Source of the DNA: Stramonita haemastoma | Taxonomy: Eukaryota; Mollusca; Gastropoda; Neogastropoda; Muricidae | Length of the DNA: 10,000 nt | Assembly (NCBI GenBank): GCA_030674155.1 | Contig: CM060341.1 | Span: 42,742,005-42,752,004, forward strand | Direction of reading: 5' to 3' | Shown here: in pieces, positions 1 to 7,932 of the stretch | Numbering within the stretch: the stretch's first letter is position 1 | How the letters are laid out: each line of letters begins with the position of its first letter | Program-made: the position numbers and the translations under genes | Notes under the pieces: generated by a model | Told to the model about the DNA's origin: nothing | Databases searched by the model: none | Seen by the model: the letters and a program-made list of their open reading frames with translations, nothing else

Positions 1-80
1 GTGTGTGTGTGTGTGGTGTGTGTGTGTGTGTGTGTGTTGTGTGTGTGTGTAGTCTGTGCGTGTGTTGTTGCGTGTGTGTA
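1..80. repeat. Imperfect GT microsatellite at the left edge
   Basis: The first 80 bases are almost entirely GT dinucleotides with a few interruptions (an extra G near 15, TT near 37, an AGTCTGTGCG break near 51-60). The tract runs off the window edge, so its full length is unknown. It directly meets the 3' end of the minus-strand LINE and may be one half of a microsatellite that the LINE entered. Confidence 0.95.
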
Positions 81-212
81 GTAGTATCTTCAGTTTAACG
101 TCTATTCACATTTTGTGATTTTAGACAAACAAAAACAAGCAAACAAACAAACAAAAAAAACAAAACAAAACAAAACAAAAACCTGAAAGAGTTAACAATA
201 AACAGAAAAATG
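80..212 (-). other. LINE 3' UTR with T-rich tract
   Basis: After the ORF2 stop codon (TGA, complement of 213-215) the minus strand continues for about 130 bases. It holds a long T-rich tract made of TTTTG and TTTG units (complement of 124-182) and then a short unique end containing GACGTTAAAC (complement of 91-100), which stops at the CA repeat. There is no terminal poly(A): the transcript-sense end runs straight into ACAC. Elements of the I superfamily often end in simple repeats rather than poly(A), which fits. The GTTAAAC-type end is probably the segment recognised by the reverse transcriptase, by analogy with other LINEs. Confidence 0.7.
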
Positions 213-377
213 TCATTTAACAATGCTGAAATAAGAAACTAATCCTAACACTACAAAAAACTGGATTATTGGACTTCTTTTCAACGCTAACACAATGTCC
301 AACAGCAAAGAAGGTTCAGACAAAATCTGATCCAGTGACAAACTAGGTACAGCAGGTAAAAATGTTTTTAAATGTTC

Positions 378-425
378 ACAATTGAAAATGACATGACTAT
401 TTGTAATCTTCTCACCACAAATACA
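378..425 (-). other. ORF2 C-terminal Cys/His motif
   Basis: Past RNase H the protein reads CICGEKITNSHVIFNC, a Cys-X-Cys-X7-His-X4-Cys arrangement. A cysteine and histidine cluster near the C-terminus is common in I, jockey and R1 type LINE ORF2 proteins and is thought to help bind nucleic acid. Spacing and position agree with that. About 55 further residues follow before the stop codon. Confidence 0.75.
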
Positions 426-699
426 GTTTACATCTTTCACGTATTTTGTCCTGAATGCGTTTAGTTTAAATCTATAAATGAGGGATGACACATTTCTCCG
501 ATTATACCAACCAGAAACTTTGTTACATACTAAAGCATTCTGAAAATCTATCACATTGCTTGTGCGGCTATTATACGGACAATAGCCAGACTCATTTATC
601 TTCTTTCTGAAATGCTTCCAGCAAGCGTTTTGTAGCAAGTTATATCCCTCATGCAGAGATAAGGCAACATTTATTTCACAAGAATTATTTTTACACCTG

Positions 700-1085
700 G
701 CTCCAAACTTTGCAAGGCAGTCAACTTTTTCATTAAAATAGATACCAGTATGTGAAGGAACCCAACAGAAAGTAATAGTGCTACCTCTTAAAATCAAAAA
801 GTGTACCAGATGCCTGATTTCAGTGATGAGGTCTTTTCTTACTTTAGAAGTAGAATTGTTTTAAAGCATGCAAAACCGATTTAGAATCGACACACATAAG
901 GATGTTGAATATGTTTTTAGGGAAGTCAAGTACATGGTATAATGCCAACAGAATGGCAGTTAGCTCAGCTGTGAATATAGATTTATTTTTTCCCAGGTTG
1001 AAAGATCGTTCTACTTTCAATGATGGGATAATGAAAGCTGCACCTGTTCATTAGTATTTAGAACAGACCCATCGGTATAGATTTT
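700..1085 (-). other. ORF2 domain: RNase H, all acidic residues present but split over three frames
   Basis: An RNase H domain of the kind carried by I-superfamily LINEs lies downstream of the reverse transcriptase. The first acidic motif is YTDGS (TDGS codons at 1065-1076). After a frame change near 1047 comes FTAEL with the catalytic Glu (961-975), then CVDSKS with the second Asp (880-891). After another change near 859-862 comes WVPSHTGIYFNEKVD, holding the His (750-752) and last Asp (720-722). The full Asp-Glu-Asp-His-Asp set is therefore encoded. The domain would digest the RNA strand of the RNA-DNA hybrid during or after first-strand synthesis. Only the last third shows up as a long open frame, so the domain is easy to miss. 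Confidence 0.9.
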
Positions 1086-1849
1086 GAGATGATCAGGGTA
1101 AGTGGTTTGAATATGCTCCTTTACTAATGATGTAAGAATGTTAACATTGTCAACTTTTCTTACAGAAGAATAATTAATGTCAAAATGAGCTTTAAGCAGT
1201 TCCCAAGGTGGACAGGGAGCTGACTTTACCTCTGATTTAGCTACTTCATTTGGGTTAAGTTCTGAATGTTTAAAAAGTGTAGAGGTATACGTGCTAATTG
1301 TGGTAAGTGAGCTAATAGTTCTTGCTCTTTTCGGAAAGTGGAAATTCGGACTTTATCTGGACTTCTTTTTCAACATTGCTATCATTTGCTATACTTCTTA
1401 GAACATATTTTGCCACAGCAAGTTGTCGATATTCATTCAAAGGCAGAACCCCTACTTCTTTATATGTGCCTATAGATGAGGCATGAGGTGGTACACCTAA
1501 AGCAAGTCGAAAAGCTTTACAATCAAGACTCTGGATTTTCTTAAGCAAGTAATTTGGAGCACTGAAAAAGACTTCTTGTCCATAGGACAGTCTTGAGCGC
1601 ACAAGGGACAAGGATAGATGCTTTAATACAGAAGTATCTTGCCCCATGGTTGTTTACTGGTAACTTTTAAGAAGTTAAGAACTTTTTTAGCTTTAGTTGC
1701 CAAGTATTCAATATGTTGATTCCACATTAACTTAGAAGTAAGGTATACTCCTAAAAATTTCACTGCTTGTTTGTATTCTAGATCTTCTCCATTAATTCGA
1801 AATTAGGTAAATCTTGTGGGTCAACACCGTTGTTAAAAAGGACAAGGTT

Positions 1850-2666
1850 GGTTTTTTCAGGTGAAAGTGAGAGACCATTTTCAAAAAGATAACTACTGAG
1901 TTTGTCAATTTCTTTTTGATATACATTTTGATAGAACTTCAACTGTCTTTTGGGTGTTTTCTTTTTCATTGTAACATCCATCCACATGCATATGTCGTCA
2001 GCATATTGTACAAGAACAGCACTGCTTGATAAAAGTCTAGGAAGATCATACAATAAAATATTGAATAGATAGGGTGATATTACTGAACCTTGTGGGATAC
2101 CCATGTGTGGTGATCTTGGAGTAGAATAACAATTTCCAACTTTAGCTTGAATGATTCTTTCTGACAAAAAACTTTTAATATAGAAGTAAATACTGCCAGA
2201 AAGGCCAATAGATTTCAGTTTATATAGCAATCTCTCATGCCACACATGATCATATGCTTTATGTACGTCAAAAAAAGTGGCTAGTACATTCTTCCTGCGA
2301 GCAAACTGATGTTTTACATGAGTCGTTAGTTTTACCAAATGATCAACTGTAGATCTACCCTTACGGAAACCTGCCTGATTTATAGGTATAATTTTATTTT
2401 TGTCACAAAAATGTGTCAGTCTGTTTAAGATTATTTTTTCCATCAACTTTCCTGTATGAGAAGTTTTGTGCAATTGGTCTATAGTTATTTTTATCACTCT
2501 TGTTTTTTCCTTGCTTTAATACTGGTATCAAAATAGAATGTTTCCATGATTGAGGTATAATTCCAGTTATCCAGCAGTGCTGAAAAAGGTCTGACAACAA
2601 GATTAACCAGTTATTAGGCAGATGCCTTAGTAGTTCATTCGATATGGAATCTTTACCCACTGATGT
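1850..2666 (-). other. ORF2 domain: reverse transcriptase
   Basis: This region reads as a LINE reverse transcriptase in two frames. The first frame holds GKDSISNELL and then ILIPVLKQG and NNYRPIA, the early finger motifs. After a frame change near 2464-2467 the second frame continues with TSHTGKLMEK, NQAGFRKGRST, the first catalytic Asp in TFFDVHKAYD (codon at 2267-2269), GIPQGSVISPYLFN (motif B), the YADD active site (1994-2005) and LSPEKTNLVLF. All three catalytic aspartates are present. The thumb-like region continues in further frames below 1795 and then in the segment 1312-1647, where SRLSYGQEVFF and the region around LDCKAFRLALG are recognisable as post-RT LINE sequence. Confidence 0.95.
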
Positions 2667-3359
2667 CTTTTTAGTGGGCAGAGAAAAGATTACATCTCTT
2701 ACTTCTTGCAACGTAATAGGGGCATTCACAAAGTGTGCATTATTGCATTCTGGATCTAAACAGTCATCTTTCTGTACCTCAGTTTCTCTAAAAGCTTTAG
2801 ATTTAGCTGAAAGGTTTTCAGTACTCATAGAATCAGAAAATATATTCACGAAAATTTCAGCTTTTTCTGAATCAGAAAGAACTTCATTTTCCTCTATTTT
2901 GATTGGACAATTCTGTAAACAAACCCCATTTTTCATGTCATTGAATTTTTTCCACACCTTTTTTAGATCTGTATAGTTGAAAACATTTTTTGTACAAAAC
3001 TACTCCAAAAACTACGCTTAGCTTGTGCTATAATACTGTTGCATGCAGAGTTTGCTCTTTTCATTAAGGATGATTATGTTCATTACGCTCTTTAATATAG
3101 TTTTTATATTTTTCTTTTTTCTCATTTACAGCTTTCTGGCAAGAATCATTCCACCATATATTACCTGAGTGTTTGTTGGATTTCAAAGATGAAAATTTTG
3201 GAATTGACGCATCAGCAGCTTCTAAAATTTTATCTGTAAACTTTTTGTAAAAAATATCAACGTCATCATCTTTAATACTTTCTGTATTTACTGCTGCTAA
3301 AAAAGCATTAAATTTATTCCAGTCTGCAAGACCATAATTATATTTTGGGATAACATCTT

Positions 3360-4077
3360 TATCATTACTAAATCGACAGGAGTGGTCATTAAGGGTAATC
3401 ATAATTGGTAAATGATCACTCCCTAAAGTGTTGGTGTGTGTTTCCCATTTACAATTTGAAACAAGCACAGGAGAAATGAAAGACAAGTCAATGGCGCTTG
3501 CCCTATGACTTGCAATATCTGGGATTCTTGTTACACTACCATTATTTAATAAGTAAAGGCAAGAATCTACTATATTTTCAACAAATCTATTGCTAGTTAT
3601 TGACGTGCAACCCTTATCCCAGAAAGGAGAATGTGCATTAAAGTCACCTACAACTAGCCACTTTTTATTTGAATCTTGCAATGTACGAATCCATTCAGTA
3701 TTTTCCTCATTTGGTCCTTTAGGAAGATATACAGAAACAACCTTTATGATGAGATGATTATCGACTTTAATATTTGCTGCACAGGAATATAGATTCAATA
3801 TATTAGATGGTGCTGGTGAGATACATGAACTATATTCCATATTTTCACGTATGTATATAGCGGTTTTTATCTTTTCTGTATCATTAATAATGTTTTCATG
3901 CATTGGTGGATAGTAAAAATTTGCCAGTCTTGGCAACTTGTTTTGACTGACATTCAATGACTGTAAAACTAATATATGATACCTGACTGTGGAAAGATGC
4001 TGAATAAGATAGTGTAGGTTTGTCACCACTGATCTACAGTTCCACTGTAATATCCTTACTGGACATAGTTGTACCAT
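3360..4077 (-). other. ORF2 domain: apurinic-like endonuclease (EEP fold), catalytic Glu replaced
   Basis: The N-terminal part of ORF2 matches the endonuclease/exonuclease/phosphatase fold that makes the first-strand nick in LINE insertion. Numbering from the ATG at 4077, visible motifs are LQWNCRS (metal or phosphate-binding Asn13), VVGDFNAH (Asp145 and Asn147), AIDLSF (Asp197) and GSDHLPI (Asp221, His222). The usual second motif is a hydrophobic stretch ending in Gln-Glu, whose Glu binds the metal. Here the matching place reads ILVLQSLN, so the Glu is Ser40. The frame stays open past this domain through a WWNDSC motif to a TAA at 3064-3066, where the first frame change lies. The WWNDSC motif is typical of the linker between endonuclease and reverse transcriptase. 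Confidence 0.9.
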
Positions 4078-4298
4078 TTTTATATGAGAATAGAACAATG
4101 AAGAACTTAAGTAAACAAATCAATTGATAAATAAATGAAAACAAAAACTCAAGATAGCTCAGTTGCAACTATTACTAATAGACTTAATCTGAGCAATAGA
4201 AAATGCGTTCAGAAAGTGAGAGCCAGAATCAATCACAGATCTACAATGATGACACTAATAAAATCTCAAAATCAGTTTTTCAATCAATTCATAAATGT
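4078..4298 (-). other. AT-rich spacer between ORF1 and ORF2
   Basis: About 220 bases separate the ORF1 stop (TGA) from the ORF2 ATG. On the minus strand the spacer is AT-rich with several stop codons, and its one clear ATG is followed almost at once by a stop (ATG AAT TGA near 4288-4296). ORF2 is therefore neither overlapping nor fused to ORF1, and would need reinitiation or internal entry of ribosomes. No recognisable protein is encoded on either strand. Confidence 0.75.
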
Positions 4299-5585
4299 TC
4301 AGTACCATTCTCCTACATAACCACACATGTTCCACCACGGACCCTCCTCTCCAACCTGAGGTAAGACACGGGGGAATGCTGGAAAGTTCTTGCTGGGTGG
4401 CTGCAGAGTTGGATGTCTTCTGGTCTTCCTCGGAGTCTGCCAGAACAGCTGACGGACGTGTCTGCCGACGTTGACTGCCAGCAGACTGGATCCTCTCCGT
4501 GAGGGGTGCAGACCGTCCTTTAGAACCCTGCTGTGTGTTGAAAGGTTGGAGTGGTGAACTAAGGACACATTGACAACATCGTGTAGTTCAGCGCTGATTA
4601 GCGCATTGAAAAGTTCTCTCTGAACATTTAGTTTTGAATCTCTAACCGGAGCAATCTTGCTGACAACGATTTTTGCTCTTGGGTGGTCAGCTACAATACC
4701 ATTTATACAGTCAATGTATTTCTTGCTGGTAAGTCTTGGGTCAGAGGTCTTTATATCATTTATTCCGCAATGAATGACCACAGCATCTAAAGGTCTGTCA
4801 GATTGGGAGAATGCTGTGTCCAGGGCTGGTTGTATATCCTCTATTTTGAGGGCTTTACAGGAGACCATGTTAAAGCCATAGGAAAGCCCTAGTCTGTCAG
4901 CATTAACGCCTTTCATGACAGAGTCGTGAAGGAACACGACCTGTGGTACATCTCGGTCTTCTTCTTTCTGTTTAGATCCGATTATTTTTCTTTTAGGAGA
5001 TGGATGTTTGACGTCAGTGACAGTCTTGACGTCATTTGCGGCCTGAACAGTTTTTTCTAAATATACCTTGTTTGATGCAGCTTTTTCATTTCTTTTTTGC
5101 TGCACTAGCCCTGCACCTGACTTCTTCACTGGTGCTTTTTTACAAGGTACTGGTGCAGCTGATCTGGCAGCCTGAGCATAGCTACGTTGTTTTTCTAGTT
5201 TTTCGGGACTGTCTGTCTGGGTCTCTTTGTCAACACAACGTAGGTCTACTGTTTTTTCTGGCTGAGAGTAACAGCAAACGTGTTGATCTAGCTGGCTGAT
5301 ACGATTTTCCAGCGAATTAATCTTTTCACACAGTGAGGCAACTAATAGTTTTAGATCTTTTATCTCACTCACTGTGTCTCTGGAATTGTCGGTCGTTTGT
5401 CGGAGCCCCAGTTCTTCCTTTCCAGAGGTAGAGGTAGGCTGGAACATGGATTCCGGTCGCCTGGAAACTTCGGGTGCTCGTCGCGGGGTTCTGTCCTGCT
5501 TCAGTCGGGTGTCGTTGGTGTCGTTGGCGTCGTTAACAGGCTTTCGATGTAAATGGCCGCCTAGGCTTCTGGATCTGGTCATCAT
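4299..5585 (-). CDS. LINE ORF1 protein with coiled coil and SGNH-hydrolase-like domain
   Basis: An intact 428-residue ORF begins with two adjacent ATG codons (5580-5585; G at -3 of the first) and ends in TGA. Residues 1-70 are basic, polar and probably disordered. Residues about 72-104 form a likely coiled coil (heptad-like SEIKDLKLLVASLCEKIN onward) that could make it oligomeric. Residues 130-215 are lysine-rich, with a SYAQAA motif, and suit RNA binding. Residues about 214-382 look like an SGNH/GDSL hydrolase: FLHDSV with Ser222 (block I), GIND with Gly274 and Asn276 (block III), and DGLHPS with Asp357 and His360 (block V), which would supply the Ser-Asp-His triad. The usual block II glycine is not evident in SCKALKIEDI. 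Esterase-type ORF1 proteins are known in some LINEs such as CR1 groups. The role there is unsettled (lipid or ester hydrolysis, or a recycled binding fold). The C-terminal 45 residues are Pro/Arg-rich. It would coat the LINE RNA and act with ORF2. Confidence 0.85.
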   Translation of the reverse strand: MMTRSRSLGGHLHRKPVNDANDTNDTRLKQDRTPRRAPEVSRRPESMFQPTSTSGKEELGLRQTTDNSRDTVSEIKDLKLLVASLCEKINSLENRISQLDQHVCCYSQPEKTVDLRCVDKETQTDSPEKLEKQRSYAQAARSAAPVPCKKAPVKKSGAGLVQQKRNEKAASNKVYLEKTVQAANDVKTVTDVKHPSPKRKIIGSKQKEEDRDVPQVVFLHDSVMKGVNADRLGLSYGFNMVSCKALKIEDIQPALDTAFSQSDRPLDAVVIHCGINDIKTSDPRLTSKKYIDCINGIVADHPRAKIVVSKIAPVRDSKLNVQRELFNALISAELHDVVNVSLVHHSNLSTHSRVLKDGLHPSRRGSSLLAVNVGRHVRQLFWQTPRKTRRHPTLQPPSKNFPAFPRVLPQVGEEGPWWNMCGYVGEWY

Positions 5586-5647
5586 TCCAGTAGAGGAGTG
5601 ATCGTCCAGCAGAGCGTTACATTAGCCTCTGAACGCTGCCGCCATCT

Positions 5648-5654
<7 letters not shown>
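5586..5654 (-). promoter_or_regulatory. LINE 5' UTR and internal promoter with YY1-like motif and tiny uORFs
   Basis: The first 69 bases of the LINE start next to the TG repeat. Within about five bases of the edge lies CAAGATGGCGGC (complement of 5638-5649), which matches the known YY1/core initiator motif. The ATG inside this motif opens a seven-codon reading frame (5622-5645) that ends at TAA. The A of that TAA also starts an ATG directly followed by TAA (5617-5622), a start-stop element. A short leader of this kind suits an internal promoter that starts transcription at the element's first base. No TATA box is visible. Promoter function is inferred from the motif and its terminal position. 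Confidence 0.6.

Positions 5655-5687
<33 letters not shown>
5655..5687. repeat. TG microsatellite at the LINE 5' boundary
   Basis: A perfect 33-base TG run begins immediately after the LINE 5' end and ends at unique sequence (TCAAAGACAC). Together with the GT tract at 1-80 it brackets the LINE in the same orientation, as expected if one TG repeat was split by the insertion. Positions 5688-5780 beyond it hold nothing I recognise. Confidence 0.95.
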
Positions 5688-5688
<1 letters not shown>

Positions 5689-5780
5689 AAAGACACAATT
5701 TTAGTTAACAGCACAACCAGAAATGTCACATGCTTTTCAGACAAAAAGTTATTCTATAATATATATCATCTTTAAATTGC

Positions 5781-6090
5781 TGGGACGGGATAGCTCAGTG
5801 GCCACAGCACCTGCTCTCCCCAAGCTAAGGTTAAGCAGAATCGAGCGTGGTTACCAGTTGGATGGGTGACCGTTTGCGGCCTTGGCTTCAGAACAGCACA
5901 GTCTACACCCACCCACCCCCAGTACACCTAGCTATAAATGGGTACCTGCCCTGTTTTAGGGTCAGGGAAGGTAAAGCAGCGAGGGAGAGGAGATGGGCAC
6001 CGCCCTCAATATGCTGGCCCTAGAAAAGCTGAGGACTCTGATGCCGCGCTCCCCATAAGTTATGGGAACACCTTTACCTTTACCCTACCT
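5781..6090 (+). mobile_element. SINE with a tRNA-like head joined to a 5S-rRNA-like promoter segment
   Basis: The element starts with a tRNA-like 5' end (GGGACGGGATAGCTCAGTGG) holding a good pol III A box, TAGCTCAGTGG (5791-5801). About 20 bases later the sequence switches to 5S rRNA: 5828-5872 follows the internal control region of animal 5S genes with scattered changes, including GTTAAGCA, GTGGTTA and the very close box C match TTGGATGGGTGACCG (5858-5872). No tRNA B box follows. The body (about 5936-6068) is unrecognised and the 3' end is a short CCTTTA repeat (6070-6090). It encodes no protein; the open frame at 5938-6207 crosses the SINE end and is chance. 5S-derived SINEs (SINE3 type) are known. 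The tRNA-5S hybrid head is the unusual part. Exact ends are approximate and no target-site duplication was found. Confidence 0.75.
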
Positions 6091-6448
6091 CTATTGCAAT
6101 TTCACCGAACCAAAACATACAAAAGTGTCATGCACTTTTTTAAAGTGTATTATTATGAATCTCTTAAGTGCAATAACCCTATGACCTTTCGTGTTATTGC
6201 TCACTGAAGCGGAAGGAACATGATATGTGTCTGGTTTGATGATTTCCCAATGCGGTTTGAGCAAGGGGCCTTAACCTCTATACTTCATGACTGCTATGGA
6301 AAAACATCTGTGCCAAAAGCCTTGATAGGCATCAGAAATCCCACAAGTCTGAATGTGGCCACTTAAATAGTGATGGTGGTTGGGGGTGGGGGGTTGCAGA
6401 GGCAAAAATATCATCGATGGTGAACCCTGGAGGTCCGGCTGAGGGATT
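6091..6448. other. Unassigned unique sequence
   Basis: No coding region, RNA gene or known repeat is supported here. Two small features are visible: a 7-bp inverted repeat (CAATAAC near 6172 and GTTATTG near 6193) that could form a weak hairpin, and a G-rich stretch at about 6374-6394. Open frames reaching in from the right are extensions of the repeat array and have no independent support. Confidence 0.6.
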
Positions 6449-7661
6449 ACACACACACGCACGCACATAGATACACATGAATACACATAGATACACACAC
6501 ACATAGATACACGCACGCACATAGATACACGCTCGCACATAGATACACACACACATAGATACACGCACGCACATAGATACACGCACGCACATAGATACAC
6601 GCACGCACATACATACACGCACGCACATAGATACACACACACATAGATACACACACACATAGATACACACACGCACATAAATACACGCACGCACATAGAT
6701 ACACGCACGCACATAGAACACGCACACACATAGGTACACGCACGCACATAGATACACGCACGCACATAGATACACGCACGCACATAGATGCACGAACACA
6801 CATAGATACACACACGCACATAAATACACGCACCCACATAGATACACGCACGCACATAAATACACGCACGCACATAGATACACGCACGCACATAGATACA
6901 CGCACGCACATAAATACACGCACGCACATAGATACACGCACGAACATAGATACACACACACACATAGATACACACACACATAAATACACACACACACATA
7001 AATACACGCACGCACATAGATACACGCACGCACATAGATACACACACGCACATAGATACACACACACACACACACATAGATACACACACACATAGATACA
7101 CACACATAGATACACACCCACATAGATACACACACACACATAGATACACACACACACATAGATACACACACACATAGATACACACACACATAGATACACA
7201 CACACACATAGATACACACACACATAGATACACACACACATAGATACACACCCACATAGATACACACACACACATAGATACACACACACATAGATACACA
7301 CACACATAGATACACACACACACATAGATACACACACACATAGATACACACACACACATAGATACACACACCCCATAGATACACACACACACATAGATAC
7401 ACACACACACATAGATACACACACACATAGATACACACACACACAGATACACACACACATAGATATATACACACATAGATACACACACACACACACACAT
7501 AAATACACGCACGCACATAGATACACGCACGCACATAGAACACGCACACACATAGATACACGCACACACATAGATACACACACACATAGATACACACACA
7601 CACATAGATACACACACATAGATACACACACACACATAGATACACACACACACATACGCAG
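6449..7661. repeat. 16/18-bp minisatellite built on an AC repeat with TAGATA punctuation
   Basis: The array repeats a unit of the form CATAGATA followed by 8-10 bases of ACAC or ACGCACGC. Spacing between successive TAG trinucleotides is mostly 16 or 18 bases (one is 17 near 7370), consistent with slippage by one AC. Units come in two classes in blocks: ACGCACGC-bearing units dominate 6463-7050 and return at 7503-7565, while CpG-free units fill 7065-7490. Rare variants (CATAAATA, CATAGAACAC, CACCCACA) mark individual units. All three minus-strand frames stay open for over a kilobase because the unit lacks stop codons on that strand. The resulting Cys/Val-rich peptides are not genes. Confidence 0.95.
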
Positions 7662-7721
<60 letters not shown>

Positions 7722-7855
7722 ACACACACACTCACACACACAACACACACACACCATACACACACAACACACACACACTCACACACACAGAGATACACAT
7801 ACACACACACAGATACACACACACAGACACACACACACAGATACACATACACACA

Positions 7856-7932
<77 letters not shown>

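Larger units (their letters stand above)
213..4077 (-). pseudogene. LINE ORF2 polyprotein (endonuclease, reverse transcriptase, RNase H), frame-disrupted
   Basis: ORF2 would encode about 1,285 residues that nick target DNA, prime reverse transcription of the LINE RNA and degrade the RNA strand. I place the start at the ATG at 4075-4077, which has a strong context (A at -3, G at +4). The open frame extends seven codons upstream only to a TTG, an unlikely start in an animal. The coding sequence changes frame eight times, near 3066, 2986-2991, 2464-2467, 1792, 1642-1645, 1328-1331, 1047 and 859-862. Each change can be explained by one base gained or lost in a short homopolymer, and I found no in-frame stop caused by substitution between them. 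The segments between breaks translate into continuous LINE-like protein. So the copy is a pseudogene as written, but may be very young or simply mis-sequenced. The final segment (213-797) ends with TGA. Confidence 0.9.
80..5654 (-). mobile_element. Full-length-looking non-LTR retrotransposon (LINE), EN-RT-RNaseH type
   Basis: This minus-strand element has, in order, a 5' UTR, ORF1, a spacer, ORF2 and a 3' UTR, about 5.6 kb in total, which is a normal full LINE length. ORF2 carries an apurinic-type endonuclease, a reverse transcriptase with the YADD active site, an RNase H domain and a C-terminal Cys/His motif. This domain order is known from the I superfamily (I, Nimb, ingi, R1, LOA and related clades). 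I suspect a Nimb-like molluscan element, but this is inference from layout and not a phylogeny. There are no long terminal repeats. Both ends touch TG/CA microsatellite, so a target-site duplication cannot be told apart from the repeat. The 3' boundary is placed where unique sequence gives way to GT repeats and could be off by about 10 bases. ORF1 is open throughout, while ORF2 has eight frame changes, so this copy as written is not autonomous. Confidence 0.92.

Noticed and set aside
2644..2976. Plus-strand open frame inside the LINE
   Set aside because: It is the antisense shadow of the ORF2 linker and early RT region, which translate well on the minus strand. No domain is recognisable on the plus strand.
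4135..4320. Plus-strand open frame of 61 codons in the ORF1-ORF2 spacer
   Set aside because: It is short, AT-rich, has no recognisable motif and overlaps the end of ORF1 on the other strand.
5036..5601. Plus-strand open frames at 5036-5299 and 5374-5601
   Set aside because: They are antisense to the intact LINE ORF1 and have no independent support.
80..5654. LINE as an endogenous virus or LTR retrotransposon
   Set aside because: There are no long terminal repeats, protease, integrase or envelope. The endonuclease is of the apurinic type and the reverse transcriptase and layout are those of a non-LTR element.
5781..5880. A functional tRNA or 5S rRNA gene
   Set aside because: The tRNA part lacks a B box and cannot fold as a full tRNA. 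The 5S part is incomplete at its 5' end and diverged, and both run into a SINE body with a simple-repeat tail.
6449..7661. CRISPR array
   Set aside because: The repeats are 16/18-bp tandem units without unique spacers, in an animal-like sequence with no cas genes.
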